From assembly GCA_017510335.1 (NCBI GenBank), contig JAFWNM010000027.1, positions 1 to 61,388 of the forward strand: a stretch of DNA of 61,388 nucleotides. Direction: 5' to 3'. A program made the position numbers and the translations under genes. The notes beneath the pieces were generated by a model. That model made no database searches and was not told the DNA's origin. It worked only from the letters and a program-made list of their open reading frames with translations. This document shows positions 25,530 through 34,196 of the stretch, piece after piece. Each line of letters starts with the position of its first letter. Position 1 is the first letter of the stretch. The DNA comes from Paracoccaceae bacterium (GTDB lineage: Bacteria; Pseudomonadota; Alphaproteobacteria; Rhodobacterales; Rhodobacteraceae).

Positions 25530-26899
25530 GCCTGCCCCCTGTCTTGTCCTGCCCCGTGCCCGGCCAATGGAAGTTCCAGCTGGAAACACGCCCCCCTAAG
25601 CGTGTCTGGGCACAGCCGCAAATGCCCGCCATGTTCCTGCGCGATCTTGTGGCTGATGGACAGCCCCAGCCCTGTGCCCTGCCCCACGGGTTTGGTGGTG
25701 AAAAACGGGTCGAAAATGGCCGCCTGCGCATCTGGCGCGATGCCGGGGCCATTGTCATGCACCTGCAAGATGGCCCTGTCGCCCGCCACACCATGGGTCA
25801 GCGTGACCTGTCCATCCGCCTGCCCGTCCAGCGCATCAAGCGCGTTTTGCACAAGGTTCATGACCACTTGCTGGATATGGCCCGCGCGCCCGCGCACCAT
25901 CACGCTGGTCAGGCCCGCATACTCCAGCCGCGCCGCACCCGCGCGCCCGCGCAGCACCCAGTTCGCCGCCACGCGCGCCACTTCGGCCAGATCGAAATCG
26001 GCCACATCGCCCGTTCCATCGGCAGACAGGCGGCGCAGGTCGGCCACGATGTCGCGCACCCGTTCGGCCCCTTCGCGCGCGCCGCGCACCGCGTCGCGCA
26101 GGTTGCGCAATTCGCGGTCAAGGCGCAGGTCTTCGCGCAGGGCAATCAGTTCGGCACGGCTGGCACCGTCACTGACACGGTCGAAATAGGTTTCAAACTT
26201 CGTGGCGTAACGTTCCAGCGCATGGGCATTGGCGTAGACAAAGCTGATGGGGTTGTTCAGTTCATGGGCCACACCCGCCAGCAGCCGCCCCAGCGAGGCC
26301 AGCTTTTCATTGCGCACCAACTGGCCCTGCGCGGCCTTCAGTGCGCTGTGACTTTCTTCCAGCGCCTTATAGGCGTGGCGCAATTCCCCCACTGACCGCC
26401 CCGTAATCACAAACCCCGCCACGCGCCCGCGATCATCGCGGCGCGGCGCGACCACCACTTCAAAGGGCATGGGCGCGGGATGGGCGGGCAGCTGCAATTC
26501 CACCGTCACGGGGCGGCGGGCGGTGCGGCATTCCTCCAGCGCGATGAGGGCGGCAGGTTGGCTGTCATCGGCAAACAGCGCATCCACCCTGCGCCCGATC
26601 AGCGCCGCAGCCGGTTGGTGCAACCGCGCGGCCAGCGACGCAGACACCTGTTCCACCTGCCCTGTGCGCGCGGCAACCACCAGAATATCGGACACCGAAG
26701 CCAGCACCGAATCCAGAAACCCGCGCATGGATTGCAGTTCGATATTCTGCGATTCCAGCCGTTCCTGATAGCTGACAAGTTCGGCATAGGTGCGGTCCAT
26801 GGCCGAAATGACATCCACCCACGCATCGTCACTGACCCCGCTTGCGCATTGCGCGGGCGACAATGTCAGCGGCGATGACAGGTCGGGTGTCGTGTTCAT
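25526..26899 (-). CDS. hupT: Sensor histidine kinase HupT
   Basis: 457-aa soluble kinase. An N-terminal coiled region (DRTYAELVSYQERLESQNIELQ) precedes a PAS domain (about 60-170), then the H box GVAHELNNPISF, and an ATPase domain with N (VMNLVQNALDAL), G1 (HDNGPGIAP), F (FDPFFTT) and G2 (GQGTGLGLS) boxes. In Rhodobacter capsulatus HupT phosphorylates HupR and is controlled by HupUV; HupR phosphorylation there lowers hupSL expression. The gene heads hupTUV-hypF and is divergent from nikR. There are no membrane segments, in keeping with a cytoplasmic complex with HupUV. Confidence 0.94.
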   Translation of the reverse strand: MNTTPDLSSPLTLSPAQCASGVSDDAWVDVISAMDRTYAELVSYQERLESQNIELQSMRGFLDSVLASVSDILVVAARTGQVEQVSASLAARLHQPAAALIGRRVDALFADDSQPAALIALEECRTARRPVTVELQLPAHPAPMPFEVVVAPRRDDRGRVAGFVITGRSVGELRHAYKALEESHSALKAAQGQLVRNEKLASLGRLLAGVAHELNNPISFVYANAHALERYATKFETYFDRVSDGASRAELIALREDLRLDRELRNLRDAVRGAREGAERVRDIVADLRRLSADGTGDVADFDLAEVARVAANWVLRGRAGAARLEYAGLTSVMVRGRAGHIQQVVMNLVQNALDALDGQADGQVTLTHGVAGDRAILQVHDNGPGIAPDAQAAIFDPFFTTKPVGQGTGLGLSISHKIAQEHGGHLRLCPDTLRGACFQLELPLAGHGAGQDRGQA

Positions 26900-27014
26900 G
26901 CCCGCAGTCTAGCCCATTGTGCGCGGCTGCGCCATATTGGCGTTGGGGCCATTTCCCCGCTTGCCCCCTACCGCGCGCCATGCCAGCCTTGCGTGGTGAC
27001 AAGGACAGGACCCC

Positions 27015-27488
27015 ATGCAACGCATTACAATAACACTGCCCGACACGCTTTGCGCGGAACTCGACAGCTTCGTGGCGGCGCGGCGCTATGACAACAGGTC
27101 AGAGGCGGTGCGCGACCTGCTGCGCGCGGGGTTGCGCGACAGCGCGCAAGGCCCTGAAACCAGCGAGGCGATGGGCGTGCTGTCCTATGTCTACGACCAT
27201 GACACGCGCGATCTGGCGCGGCGTCTGATGCATCATCATCATGACCACCACGCCCTTAGCGTGACGACAAGCCATGTGCATCTGGACCATGACACCTGTT
27301 TGGAAACCGCCATTCTGCGCGGGCCAGTGGCGGCGCTGCGTGCCTATGCGGACGGGGTTCTGGGCCAGCGGGGCGTCATGCATGGCAATCTGTTCCTGAT
27401 CCCCATCGAGGCCCGCCGCCATACCCATGACCACGGCACAGGACCGCAAAGCCCGCATGAGCACCTGCATGTGAAGGACAGTTTCTAG
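27015..27488 (+). CDS. nikR: Nickel-responsive regulator NikR
   Basis: 157-aa NikR. The N-terminal ribbon-helix-helix (MQRITITLPDTLCAELDSFV, then NRSEAVRDLLRAGL) contacts DNA. The C-terminal ACT-like domain has the nickel site pattern H-x-H-x5-C in SHVHLDHDTC plus an upstream His cluster (MHHHHDHH). It is about 20 residues longer than E. coli NikR, with a His-rich tail (HTHDHGTGPQSPHEHLH) that may bind more metal. It represses nickel uptake when nickel is ample; a perfect operator lies before the importer operon 3.5 kb away. It is divergent from hupT and convergent with nikO. Confidence 0.95.
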   Translation: MQRITITLPDTLCAELDSFVAARRYDNRSEAVRDLLRAGLRDSAQGPETSEAMGVLSYVYDHDTRDLARRLMHHHHDHHALSVTTSHVHLDHDTCLETAILRGPVAALRAYADGVLGQRGVMHGNLFLIPIEARRHTHDHGTGPQSPHEHLHVKDSF

Positions 27489-27594
27489 AGAGCATGTCGC
27501 GTTCATTCGTATTCACGCGACATGCTCCAACCTATTGATTTTGAATGTTCGAGAAGCCCAAAACCGGTTCCCAGTCTTAAGCAACATGCTCTAG
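27485..27594. repeat. Palindromic RIME-like repeat element
   Basis: The element starts at the nikR stop. Outer arms CTAGAGAGCATGT (27485-27497) and ACATGCTCTAG (27584-27594) are complementary apart from a two-base insertion. An inner perfect pair, GAGCATGTCGCG (27490-27501) and CGCGACATGCTC (27516-27527), offers an alternative hairpin. The right half contains AAACCGGTTCCCA, a motif common in the palindromic repeats (RIME and relatives) scattered through alphaproteobacterial genomes. It sits between the convergent nikR and nikO and could end transcription from both sides. Confidence 0.65.
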
Positions 27595-27634
27595 GACAGC
27601 ACCCCACCCCGCGCGACGGGGAAACATGCATCGG

Positions 27635-28402
27635 TCACAAACCCGCGGCAGGGTTTGGCAGATGCACATGCGCTGCAGGCGCGTGCGGGGTCAGGGAATG
27701 GGGCACTTCCTGCCCGTGGGCGGCCATCAGGCCCGCATTGCCCAAAACCTGCCGCACAGGACCATCAGCGCAGATGCGCCCCTGATCAATCACGATCACA
27801 CGCGGGCACAGTTCCAGCACCAGTTCCAGATCATGGCTGGCCACCACCAGCGCCTGATTCGTCCGGCCCAGCAGCGCAATCAGGTTGCGCCGGTTGCGCA
27901 AGTCCAGCGCCGCGCTGGGTTCGTCCAGCAACATCAGCGCAGGGCGCATGACCAGCGCCCCCGCGATGCAGGCGCGGCGTTTTTCACCGCCGGACAACTG
28001 GTGCACGGGGCGGTCCGCCAGCGCGCTCAGGCCACAAGCCGCCAGCGCCTGCGCCACGCGCGCGTCCAGGTCTGCCCCTTCCAGCCCCATATTGCGCGCC
28101 CCGAAGGCCACATCTTCGGCCAGTGTGGGGCAGAACAGCTGGTCTTCGGCCTGCTGGAACACCAACGCCACATCAGGCAGGAACTGACCTGTGCGCAACG
28201 CCTGCCCGTTCAGGCGGATTGTCCCCGCCTGCGGTGCCAGAACGCCCGCGATGGACAAAAACAGGCTACTTTTGCCCGCACCGTTGGGACCGACAAGCCC
28301 CACGCGTTCGCCGTGATGAAGGGTCAGTGAAATGTCGCGCAAAACAGGCGCGTGCCCGGGCCAACCCACGCAAACCCTGTCCAGATGCAACATCTCTGTC
28401 AT
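27635..28402 (-). CDS. nikO: ECF nickel transporter ATP-binding protein NikO
   Basis: 255-aa ABC ATPase of the CbiO/NikO type that powers nickel import. It shows Walker A GPNGAGKS, Q-loop VFQQAEDQLF (typical of ECF ATPases), signature LSGGEKRRA and Walker B ALMLLDEP, followed by the H-loop VASHD. The C-terminus is Pro/His-rich (HAPAAHVHLP). The ATG at 28402 gives family length; further upstream codons overlap nikQ. It is the last gene of the nikKLMQO operon. Confidence 0.93.
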   Translation of the reverse strand: MTEMLHLDRVCVGWPGHAPVLRDISLTLHHGERVGLVGPNGAGKSSLFLSIAGVLAPQAGTIRLNGQALRTGQFLPDVALVFQQAEDQLFCPTLAEDVAFGARNMGLEGADLDARVAQALAACGLSALADRPVHQLSGGEKRRACIAGALVMRPALMLLDEPSAALDLRNRRNLIALLGRTNQALVVASHDLELVLELCPRVIVIDQGRICADGPVRQVLGNAGLMAAHGQEVPHSLTPHAPAAHVHLPNPAAGL

Positions 28403-28421
28403 TGTGCAGGCCCGTTCCCGT

Positions 28422-29177
28422 TCAAAGCGCCCCTGTTGAAATCGCACGATCCAGCATGACCAGCCCCACACTGCCGCACGCGACCCAGACCATAGCCCAA
28501 ATGTCACGCCCCGCAAGCGGTGGCAGGCCCGGCATGGCCGCTGCTGTCCCATAGCCGCGCAGACGCATCGCCGCCCAGACCCGTTCCGCGCGGCGCTGCC
28601 CGCGTATCAGCGCAGACGCCAGAAGGACGCCATATTCGGGCAGGCCCCGCCAACCGCCCTTGCCGCCACGCAACCGCCGCGCCAGCAGCGCGCGCGCCAG
28701 TTCGGCGCGCAGTTCATCCAAATACCGCAGTGTCAGAAACGCCAGATCGGCCATCAGCGCAGGCACCCCCAACGCGCGCGCCCCCGCCACCAGACGAAAA
28801 GGTGCCACAGGGACCAGAAGCGCCAGTGTCACTGTCACAATCGCCAGCAACCGCGCCCCCATCACCAGCGCTGTCGCCAGCCCGTCAGCATGCCATCGCA
28901 GCGCGCCCGCCTGCCACAAAACCCGGTCGCCCGCGACAAACGGCAGGACCAGCACCAACGCCAGCGCCACAACGCCTGCCCCGCGCAGGCGCGACCTGAC
29001 CTGCACCGCATCCGCGCGCGAACACGCCAGCACAGCCAGCGCCACCGCGCCCAGCAAGGGCACCATCACCACATTGCCAACAGACGCCATGGAAAACGCC
29101 AGCATTACCGCCATGACCAGCCGCACGCGCGGGTCCGCAGGCCGTGACGCGGGGGCGGGGGCGGCAGCGTCAGACAT
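28422..29177 (-). CDS. nikQ: ECF nickel transporter transmembrane protein NikQ
   Basis: 251-aa CbiQ/NikQ-type T component with five or six hydrophobic segments in the first two thirds. The C-terminal cytoplasmic part has the Arg/Ala coupling motifs of this family (LARALLARRLRG and RAERVWAAMRLRG), which touch the ATPases. The ATG at 29177 overlaps the nikM stop by eight bases. It couples ATP hydrolysis in NikO to substrate release by NikM. Confidence 0.9.
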   Translation of the reverse strand: MSDAAAPAPASRPADPRVRLVMAVMLAFSMASVGNVVMVPLLGAVALAVLACSRADAVQVRSRLRGAGVVALALVLVLPFVAGDRVLWQAGALRWHADGLATALVMGARLLAIVTVTLALLVPVAPFRLVAGARALGVPALMADLAFLTLRYLDELRAELARALLARRLRGGKGGWRGLPEYGVLLASALIRGQRRAERVWAAMRLRGYGTAAAMPGLPPLAGRDIWAMVWVACGSVGLVMLDRAISTGAL

Positions 29178-29793
29178 GGGGCACCAGTGCCGGTTCCACG
29201 CGTCGCAGCACCCGCAACAGCACCAGCACAACCCCTCCTTCGGCCAGAACCAGCGGCAGATGCGCCAGCAAAAGCGCCTTGATGGCCAGCGTTTCCGCCC
29301 CTGCATCCAGCGCAACCGGCAGGCCCGCCAGCACGATGGCGGCAAATATGGCCAGCGCCAGAACCACTGCGCCACCGCCAGCGGCCAGCGCCGCAACATC
29401 AGGCCAGCGTCGCCCCGCCCCGCGCCACACCCCGAAGGCCAGCAGCGCTGGCAGGCCCAGAATAAGCCCGTTCAAGCCCAGCGTGGTCACCCCGCCATGC
29501 CCAAACAACACCGCCTGCAAGAACAGCCCCACCACAATGGCAGGCATGGCAAACCACCCCAGCATCACCCCCATCAGCCCCGACAAGACCAGATGCACCG
29601 ACATGGGCGGCACCGGAATGGCCACAAGCGAGGCCGCGAAAAACACTGTCGTCAGCATCGCGGCGCGGGGAATACCCGCACGCGGGTCGGGCAGGCGGTT
29701 CACCCGCGCCAGCGCGAATGCCGTCAGCGCGCCACTTGCCACATAGCCTGCAAGCGCGAGTTCAACCGGAACAATCCCGTCAGGCAGATGCAT
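29170..29793 (-). CDS. nikM: ECF nickel transporter substrate-binding component NikM
   Basis: 207-aa CbiM/NikM S component with about six membrane helices. It starts MHLPDGIVP; in this family the N-terminal Met-His and a second His shortly after coordinate Ni2+, which fixes the start at 29793. A later conserved stretch (PPMSVHLVLSGLMGVMLG) supplies the other histidine. It binds nickel and works with NikQ and NikO. It overlaps the upstream membrane-anchored gene by 14 bases and nikQ by eight. Confidence 0.93.
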   Translation of the reverse strand: MHLPDGIVPVELALAGYVASGALTAFALARVNRLPDPRAGIPRAAMLTTVFFAASLVAIPVPPMSVHLVLSGLMGVMLGWFAMPAIVVGLFLQAVLFGHGGVTTLGLNGLILGLPALLAFGVWRGAGRRWPDVAALAAGGGAVVLALAIFAAIVLAGLPVALDAGAETLAIKALLLAHLPLVLAEGGVVLVLLRVLRRVEPALVPHV

Positions 29794-30244
29794 CAGACCT
29801 GCCTTTCTTGCGCAGGGCAAATAACGCTGTGCCCAAGCCCCCCCAAGCCACCAGCGCAATCATCACCATGCGTTGCGCCCATGTGTCTTGTTGCGGTGTC
29901 GCCACCAGAACAGGCGCTGCATCGCTGATATCGACATGCGCCATGACACCATGGCCCGCCTGACGCACCTGCACTGACCAGCGCCCGGCAATGTCTTCCG
30001 GGATGAAGTCAAAACGCCCGTCACGGTCCGTCACGCCCCGCCCCCAGATTTCGGAAGGGGTGTTGGGCGCATAGATGATGACCTGCGCCTGCGCCATGGG
30101 TTCGCCGGTGTCATAGCGCGCCTGAAGGCGAATGGCCTGCGTGGGTTCGGCAGTCATGACTGCGCCATGCGCAAACACGCTGTGCGGGGCCACCGCCGCT
30201 GCCATGCCCAGCGCCAGCGCCGCCAGATTACTGCGCCGCGACAT
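29780..30244 (-). CDS. NikL-like periplasmic domain with C-terminal membrane anchor
   Basis: 154-aa protein. It has a signal peptide (MSRRSNLAALALGMAAAVAPHSVFA), a small beta-sandwich with the pattern VTDRDGRFDFIPEDIAGRW seen in DUF4198/carboxypeptidase-regulatory-like domains, and one C-terminal helix (MVMIALVAWGGLGTALFAL) followed by a basic end. In some nickel ECF systems NikN is replaced by NikK and NikL, small exported partners of NikM; position, size and topology match NikL. The mature N-terminus begins with His (HGAVM), possibly a nickel ligand. Assignment is by context and fold. Confidence 0.75.
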   Translation of the reverse strand: MSRRSNLAALALGMAAAVAPHSVFAHGAVMTAEPTQAIRLQARYDTGEPMAQAQVIIYAPNTPSEIWGRGVTDRDGRFDFIPEDIAGRWSVQVRQAGHGVMAHVDISDAAPVLVATPQQDTWAQRMVMIALVAWGGLGTALFALRKKGRSDASA

Positions 30245-30935
30245 GGCAATGCCCTTCGCCCACATGGCCAATATGCAAACCCGCCAGCGAAATGTCCTGC
30301 ACCCCGCCCGCCGCGAAAGCGTCAAAGCCCAGCGCGGCAAGGTTCATCGCGTCTTCTGCCGCTTTGTCGGCGCGGCCAAACAAATGGTCCAGATGCAGCG
30401 TGATTTCCAGATCAGCCGCGCGGCCATCTGCCACAATACCCTTGCGCGCCTCGCCCAGATATTCGCCGCAGGCATGGACAACGCGATCAGCGCTGCGCAG
30501 GGTAAACGCCACATCCTGCCCGTCCTTGCGCGCCACCCCTTCCAGCAGCAGCGCATAGCCCGACGCATCGGGCACCAGCGCCCAGGACAGCGCATTGTAA
30601 TGGCCCGCCGGGGCGGCAAGACTGGCAAGCGCCACACGCCCCTGAGTATCAGGGTTGGCCAGATCAACAGTGAACGGGCCACCAAAGGCCAGCGCCGCGC
30701 CGTCAATATGCGGCCCATCCGCCATGAAGGGCGGTTCGGTCTGCCACGCGGTAACCTGGTCGAATGTGGCAAGGATGCGCGAAAATTCCAGCGTCCAGCC
30801 GTCGCGCGTCAGGTGCGGGGCGTTGAACCCTTCGGTTGCCAACTCCTCGCCCGATGCGAAGATGGCAAGCGTGCCCGCCTGCGCGCCCAAGGGGGCAATC
30901 AACAGGCATGATGCGGCAAAAACGGCTTTGAACAT
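30228..30935 (-). CDS. NikK-like periplasmic protein of the nickel operon
   Basis: 235-aa secreted protein with signal peptide MFKAVFAASCLLIAPLGAQA. I do not recognise a named domain with certainty. It is beta-rich, has a Cys in VHACGEYLG, and ends in a His/Cys-bearing tail (HIGHVGEGHCHVAAQ) that could bind metal. It is the first gene of the operon, starting 38 bp from a NikR box, and overlaps the next gene by 17 bases. By position it corresponds to NikK of NikKLMQO systems, a probable periplasmic nickel-handling partner, but the sequence evidence is thin. Confidence 0.65.
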   Translation of the reverse strand: MFKAVFAASCLLIAPLGAQAGTLAIFASGEELATEGFNAPHLTRDGWTLEFSRILATFDQVTAWQTEPPFMADGPHIDGAALAFGGPFTVDLANPDTQGRVALASLAAPAGHYNALSWALVPDASGYALLLEGVARKDGQDVAFTLRSADRVVHACGEYLGEARKGIVADGRAADLEITLHLDHLFGRADKAAEDAMNLAALGFDAFAAGGVQDISLAGLHIGHVGEGHCHVAAQ

Positions 30936-30973
30936 GGCGCGGTCCTTTCTGCCGGATGGGCATATCCGGCGCA

Positions 30974-31001
30974 GTATGACGTTCTTATAAATTTGTCATA
31001 C
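30974..31001. promoter_or_regulatory. NikR operator
   Basis: GTATGA (30974-30979) and TCATAC (30996-31001) separated by exactly 16 bases reproduce the E. coli NikR consensus GTATGA-N16-TCATAC without mismatch. It is 38 bp before the first gene of the nickel importer; the spacer is AT-rich and can hold a -10 element on the minus strand. Nickel-bound NikR should block the importer here. Confidence 0.88.
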
Positions 31002-31146
31002 ACTGCAATTCTGTTGCGTCAATGCCTGCAAATCAGCGCCATCACGCAGGGTTTGGGGGGCGTGGAAAGTGCATTTCCGCCACAAAACAGGGGTGGAAAG
31101 CCCCTCACCGGCGAACAAACCGCTGCATTGGCGCAAAGTTATCTGA

Positions 31147-31159
31147 AATCAGTATGTTA
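31147..31159 (+). promoter_or_regulatory. IHF-consensus site upstream of hupS
   Basis: AATCAGTATGTTA fits WATCAR-N4-TTR exactly, about 100 bp before the hupS start. IHF bends the hupS promoter in Rhodobacter capsulatus. I did not find the HupR half-site pattern TTG-N5-CAA in 31001-31257. Confidence 0.45.
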
Positions 31160-31257
31160 GGCGAATGCCGCCACAATGGGCGATTTTCCTGCCTGTTTGC
31201 CTGCGGATTGGGCATTTTTTTCGACAAGATGTGCATTTCACACTGCAGGAGGTTCCC

Positions 31258-32388
31258 GTGTCACATGCCAAGACCCAGTCAGAGCGAATCGAAACCTTTT
31301 ACGAGGTGATGCGCGCCCAAGGCATTACGCGGCGCAGCTTCATGAAATATTGCTCCCTGACCGCCGCAGCACTTGGGCTTGGCCCGGCCTTTGTGCCCAA
31401 AATCGCGCATGCGATGGAAACCAAGCCGCGCACGCCCGTCATCTGGCTGCATGGGCTGGAATGCACCTGCTGTTCGGAAAGTTTCATCCGGTCCGGCCAT
31501 CCGCTGGCCAAGGATGTGATCCTGACGATGATCAGCCTTGATTATGACGAATTGCTGATGGCCCCGTCCGGCCTTGCCGCGCAAGCGGTGCTGGAAGAAA
31601 CCATCGAGCGCTACAAGGGCAACTATATTCTGGCCGTTGAGGGCAACCCGCCGTTGAACGAAGATGGCATGTTCTGCATTTCCGGCGGTAAGCCGTTTGT
31701 GGACAAACTCAAACGTGTGGCCAAGGACGCGAAAGCGGTCATCGCATGGGGGGCATGCGCGTCCTATGGCTGTGTGCAGGCGGCAAGCCCCAACCCCACA
31801 CAGGCCACCCCCATTCACAAGGTCATCACCGACAAGCCCATCATCAAGGTGCCCGGTTGCCCCCCCATTGCCGAGGTGATGACTGGTGTGATCACCTATA
31901 TGGTGACATTCGACCGGATTCCCGCGCTGGACCGCCAAGGCCGCCCGCTGATGTTCTATTCGCAGCGCATTCATGACAAATGCTACCGCCGCCCGCATTT
32001 CGACGCGGGCCAGTTCGTGGAGAACTGGGACGATGAGGGCGCGCGCAAGGGCTATTGCCTGTATAAAGTGGGCTGCAAGGGGCCGACCACCTATAACGCG
32101 TGTTCCACTGTGCGCTGGAACGAAGGCATCAGTTTTCCCATCCAGTCCGGCCATGGCTGCATCGGCTGTTCGGAAGACGGGTTCTGGGATCAGGGCAGTT
32201 TCTATGACCGCGTGACCGACATTACCCAATTCGGGGTCGAGGCCAATGCCGACCGCGTGGGCCTTGCGGCTGTGGGGGCCGTGGGGGGGGCAGTGGCCGC
32301 ACATGCCGCGCTGTCCGCCCTGAAACGCGCGCAACAAAAGGCACAAGGCCATTCCAACGCGGCCAAAGCCCATAAAGAGGAGGCATAA
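31258..32388 (+). CDS. hupS: Uptake [NiFe] hydrogenase small subunit
   Basis: 376-aa precursor of the electron-transferring subunit. The twin-arginine signal [12 protein letters not shown] exports the folded dimer; cleavage is probably near residue 52. Proximal-cluster ligands include ECTCC (C69, C71, C72) and ACASYGC (C167, C172); both extra cysteines of oxygen-tolerant group 1d enzymes are present. The C-terminus has a hydrophobic anchor ([19 protein letters not shown]) and a basic tail facing the cytoplasm. The GTG at 31258 is preceded by CAGGAGG; longer in-frame forms lack a ribosome site. It heads hupSLC. Confidence 0.96.
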   Translation: MSHAKTQSERIETFYEVMRAQGITRRSFMKYCSLTAAALGLGPAFVPKIAHAMETKPRTPVIWLHGLECTCCSESFIRSGHPLAKDVILTMISLDYDELLMAPSGLAAQAVLEETIERYKGNYILAVEGNPPLNEDGMFCISGGKPFVDKLKRVAKDAKAVIAWGACASYGCVQAASPNPTQATPIHKVITDKPIIKVPGCPPIAEVMTGVITYMVTFDRIPALDRQGRPLMFYSQRIHDKCYRRPHFDAGQFVENWDDEGARKGYCLYKVGCKGPTTYNACSTVRWNEGISFPIQSGHGCIGCSEDGFWDQGSFYDRVTDITQFGVEANADRVGLAAVGAVGGAVAAHAALSALKRAQQKAQGHSNAAKAHKEEA

Positions 32389-32391
32389 GAC

Positions 32392-34185
32392 ATGCTGGAA
32401 ACCCCCAACGGCTATACCATGGACAATACCGGCCGCCGGATTGTCATTGACCCTGTGACCCGCATCGAAGGGCATATGCGCTGCGAGATCAATGTCGATG
32501 AACAAGGCGTCATCCGCAACGCGGTCAGCACCGGCACCATGTGGCGCGGGCTGGAAGTCATCCTGAAGGGGCGCGACCCGCGCGATGCATGGGCCTTTAC
32601 CGAACGCATATGCGGGGTGTGCACGGGCACGCATGCGCTGACATCCGTGCGCGCGGTGGAAGATGCGCTGGGCATCATGATTCCCGAAAACGCCAATTCC
32701 ATTCGCAACATCATGCAGTTGAACCTGCAAATTCACGACCATATCGTGCATTTCTATCATCTGCATGCGCTGGATTGGGTCAACCCGGTCAATGCGTTGC
32801 GCGCCGACCCAAAGGCCACGTCTGAATTGCAGCAGATGGTCAGCCCCGCACACCCGCTGTCCAGTCCCGGTTATTTCCGCGATGTGCAAAACCGGCTGAA
32901 GAAATTTGTGGATTCCGGCCAGCTTGGAATTTTCAAGAACGGCTATTGGGACAACCCCGCTTATAAACTGCCCCCCGAAGCCGATTTGATGGCGACAACG
33001 CATTACCTTGAAGCGCTGGACCTTCAGCGCGAGGTGGCGAAGATTCACACCATTTTCGGCGGCAAGAACCCCCATCCCAACTGGCTGGTGGGCGGCGTGC
33101 CCTGCCCCATCAACATGGACAGTGTGGGCGCAGCCGGTGGGGCCATCAACATGGAACGGCTGAACCTGGCCAGTTCCATCATCGACAAATGCATCGAGTT
33201 CAACAACAACGTCTACATCCCCGATGTGATTGCAATTGGCAATTTCTACCGCACATGGCTGCATGGCGGCGGCCTGTCATCGCAAGCCTGCCTTGCCTAT
33301 GGCGACATTCCCGAAAATGCCAATGATTTCAGCGCCGGTCAGTTGCACCTGCCGCGCGGGGCCATCATCAACGGCAACCTGAATGAAGTGCATGACGTGG
33401 ATGTGCGCGACCCCGAACAGGTGCAGGAATTCGTCGATCATAGCTGGTATACTTACGGCGAAGCGGGCCGCGGGCTGCACCCGTGGGACGGAATTTCGGA
33501 AGCGCAATACGAACTTGGCCCCAATGCGAAGGGCACGCGCACCGACATCAAGGAACTGGATGAAGCCGCCAAATACAGCTGGATCAAGGCGCCGCGCTGG
33601 CGTGGCCACGCCATGGAGGTGGGACCGCTGGCGCGCTATATCGTGGGCTATGCCAAAGGGCACGAGGACATCAAGGACCAGGTGGACGGGTTGTTGCGCA
33701 CCATGGACCTGCCCTTTGATGCAGTGTTTTCCACCCTTGGGCGCACAGCGGCACGCGCGCTGGAATCAGAATATTGCGGGCGGTTACAAAAATACTTCTT
33801 CGACAAGCTGGTGGCCAATATCCGCAATGGCGACACACACACGGCCAATGTCGAAAAATGGGACCCGAAAACATGGCCCAGCGAAGCGCGCGGCGTGGGC
33901 ATGACCGAAGCCCCGCGCGGCGCGCTGGGGCACTGGATTCGCATCAAGGACGGGCGCATCGAAAACTACCAATGCGTTGTGCCCACCACCTGGAACGGCA
34001 GCCCCCGCGATGTGCAGGGCAATATCGGCGCGTTCGAGGCAAGCTTGATGAACACCCCCATGGAACGCCCGGACGAGCCGGTGGAAGTGCTGCGCACCTT
34101 GCACAGTTTCGACCCCTGTCTTGCCTGTTCCACACATGTCATGTCGCCCGACGGGGATGAACTGACCACAGTGCGCGTGCGCTAA
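32392..34185 (+). CDS. hupL: Uptake [NiFe] hydrogenase large subunit
   Basis: 597-aa catalytic subunit that splits H2 at the Ni-Fe(CN)2CO site. The ligands are in RICGVC near the N-terminus and DPCLACSTH near the C-terminus. Fifteen residues follow the His ([15 protein letters not shown]); HupD removes this extension after nickel insertion. The first conserved block is [18 protein letters not shown] precedes the ATG, three bases after hupS. The protein is co-exported with HupS. Confidence 0.97.
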   Translation: MLETPNGYTMDNTGRRIVIDPVTRIEGHMRCEINVDEQGVIRNAVSTGTMWRGLEVILKGRDPRDAWAFTERICGVCTGTHALTSVRAVEDALGIMIPENANSIRNIMQLNLQIHDHIVHFYHLHALDWVNPVNALRADPKATSELQQMVSPAHPLSSPGYFRDVQNRLKKFVDSGQLGIFKNGYWDNPAYKLPPEADLMATTHYLEALDLQREVAKIHTIFGGKNPHPNWLVGGVPCPINMDSVGAAGGAINMERLNLASSIIDKCIEFNNNVYIPDVIAIGNFYRTWLHGGGLSSQACLAYGDIPENANDFSAGQLHLPRGAIINGNLNEVHDVDVRDPEQVQEFVDHSWYTYGEAGRGLHPWDGISEAQYELGPNAKGTRTDIKELDEAAKYSWIKAPRWRGHAMEVGPLARYIVGYAKGHEDIKDQVDGLLRTMDLPFDAVFSTLGRTAARALESEYCGRLQKYFFDKLVANIRNGDTHTANVEKWDPKTWPSEARGVGMTEAPRGALGHWIRIKDGRIENYQCVVPTTWNGSPRDVQGNIGAFEASLMNTPMERPDEPVEVLRTLHSFDPCLACSTHVMSPDGDELTTVRVR

Positions 34186-34196
34186 GGAGGGATGCC

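Noticed and set aside
29780-30244. Cobalt transporter assignment (CbiN/CbiM) for the ECF operon
   Set aside because: The perfect NikR box, nikR itself and the hydrogenase context favour nickel; no cobalamin genes or B12 riboswitch are seen.
31001-31257. Sigma-54 promoter or TTG-N5-CAA HupR site before hupS
   Set aside because: I looked for GG-N10-GC type and TTG-N5-CAA patterns and found none that fit; only an IHF consensus is present.
31279-33264. Long minus-strand frame across hupS and hupL
   Set aside because: Composition is His/Gly/Arg-rich with no motif, and it is fully antisense to two certain genes.
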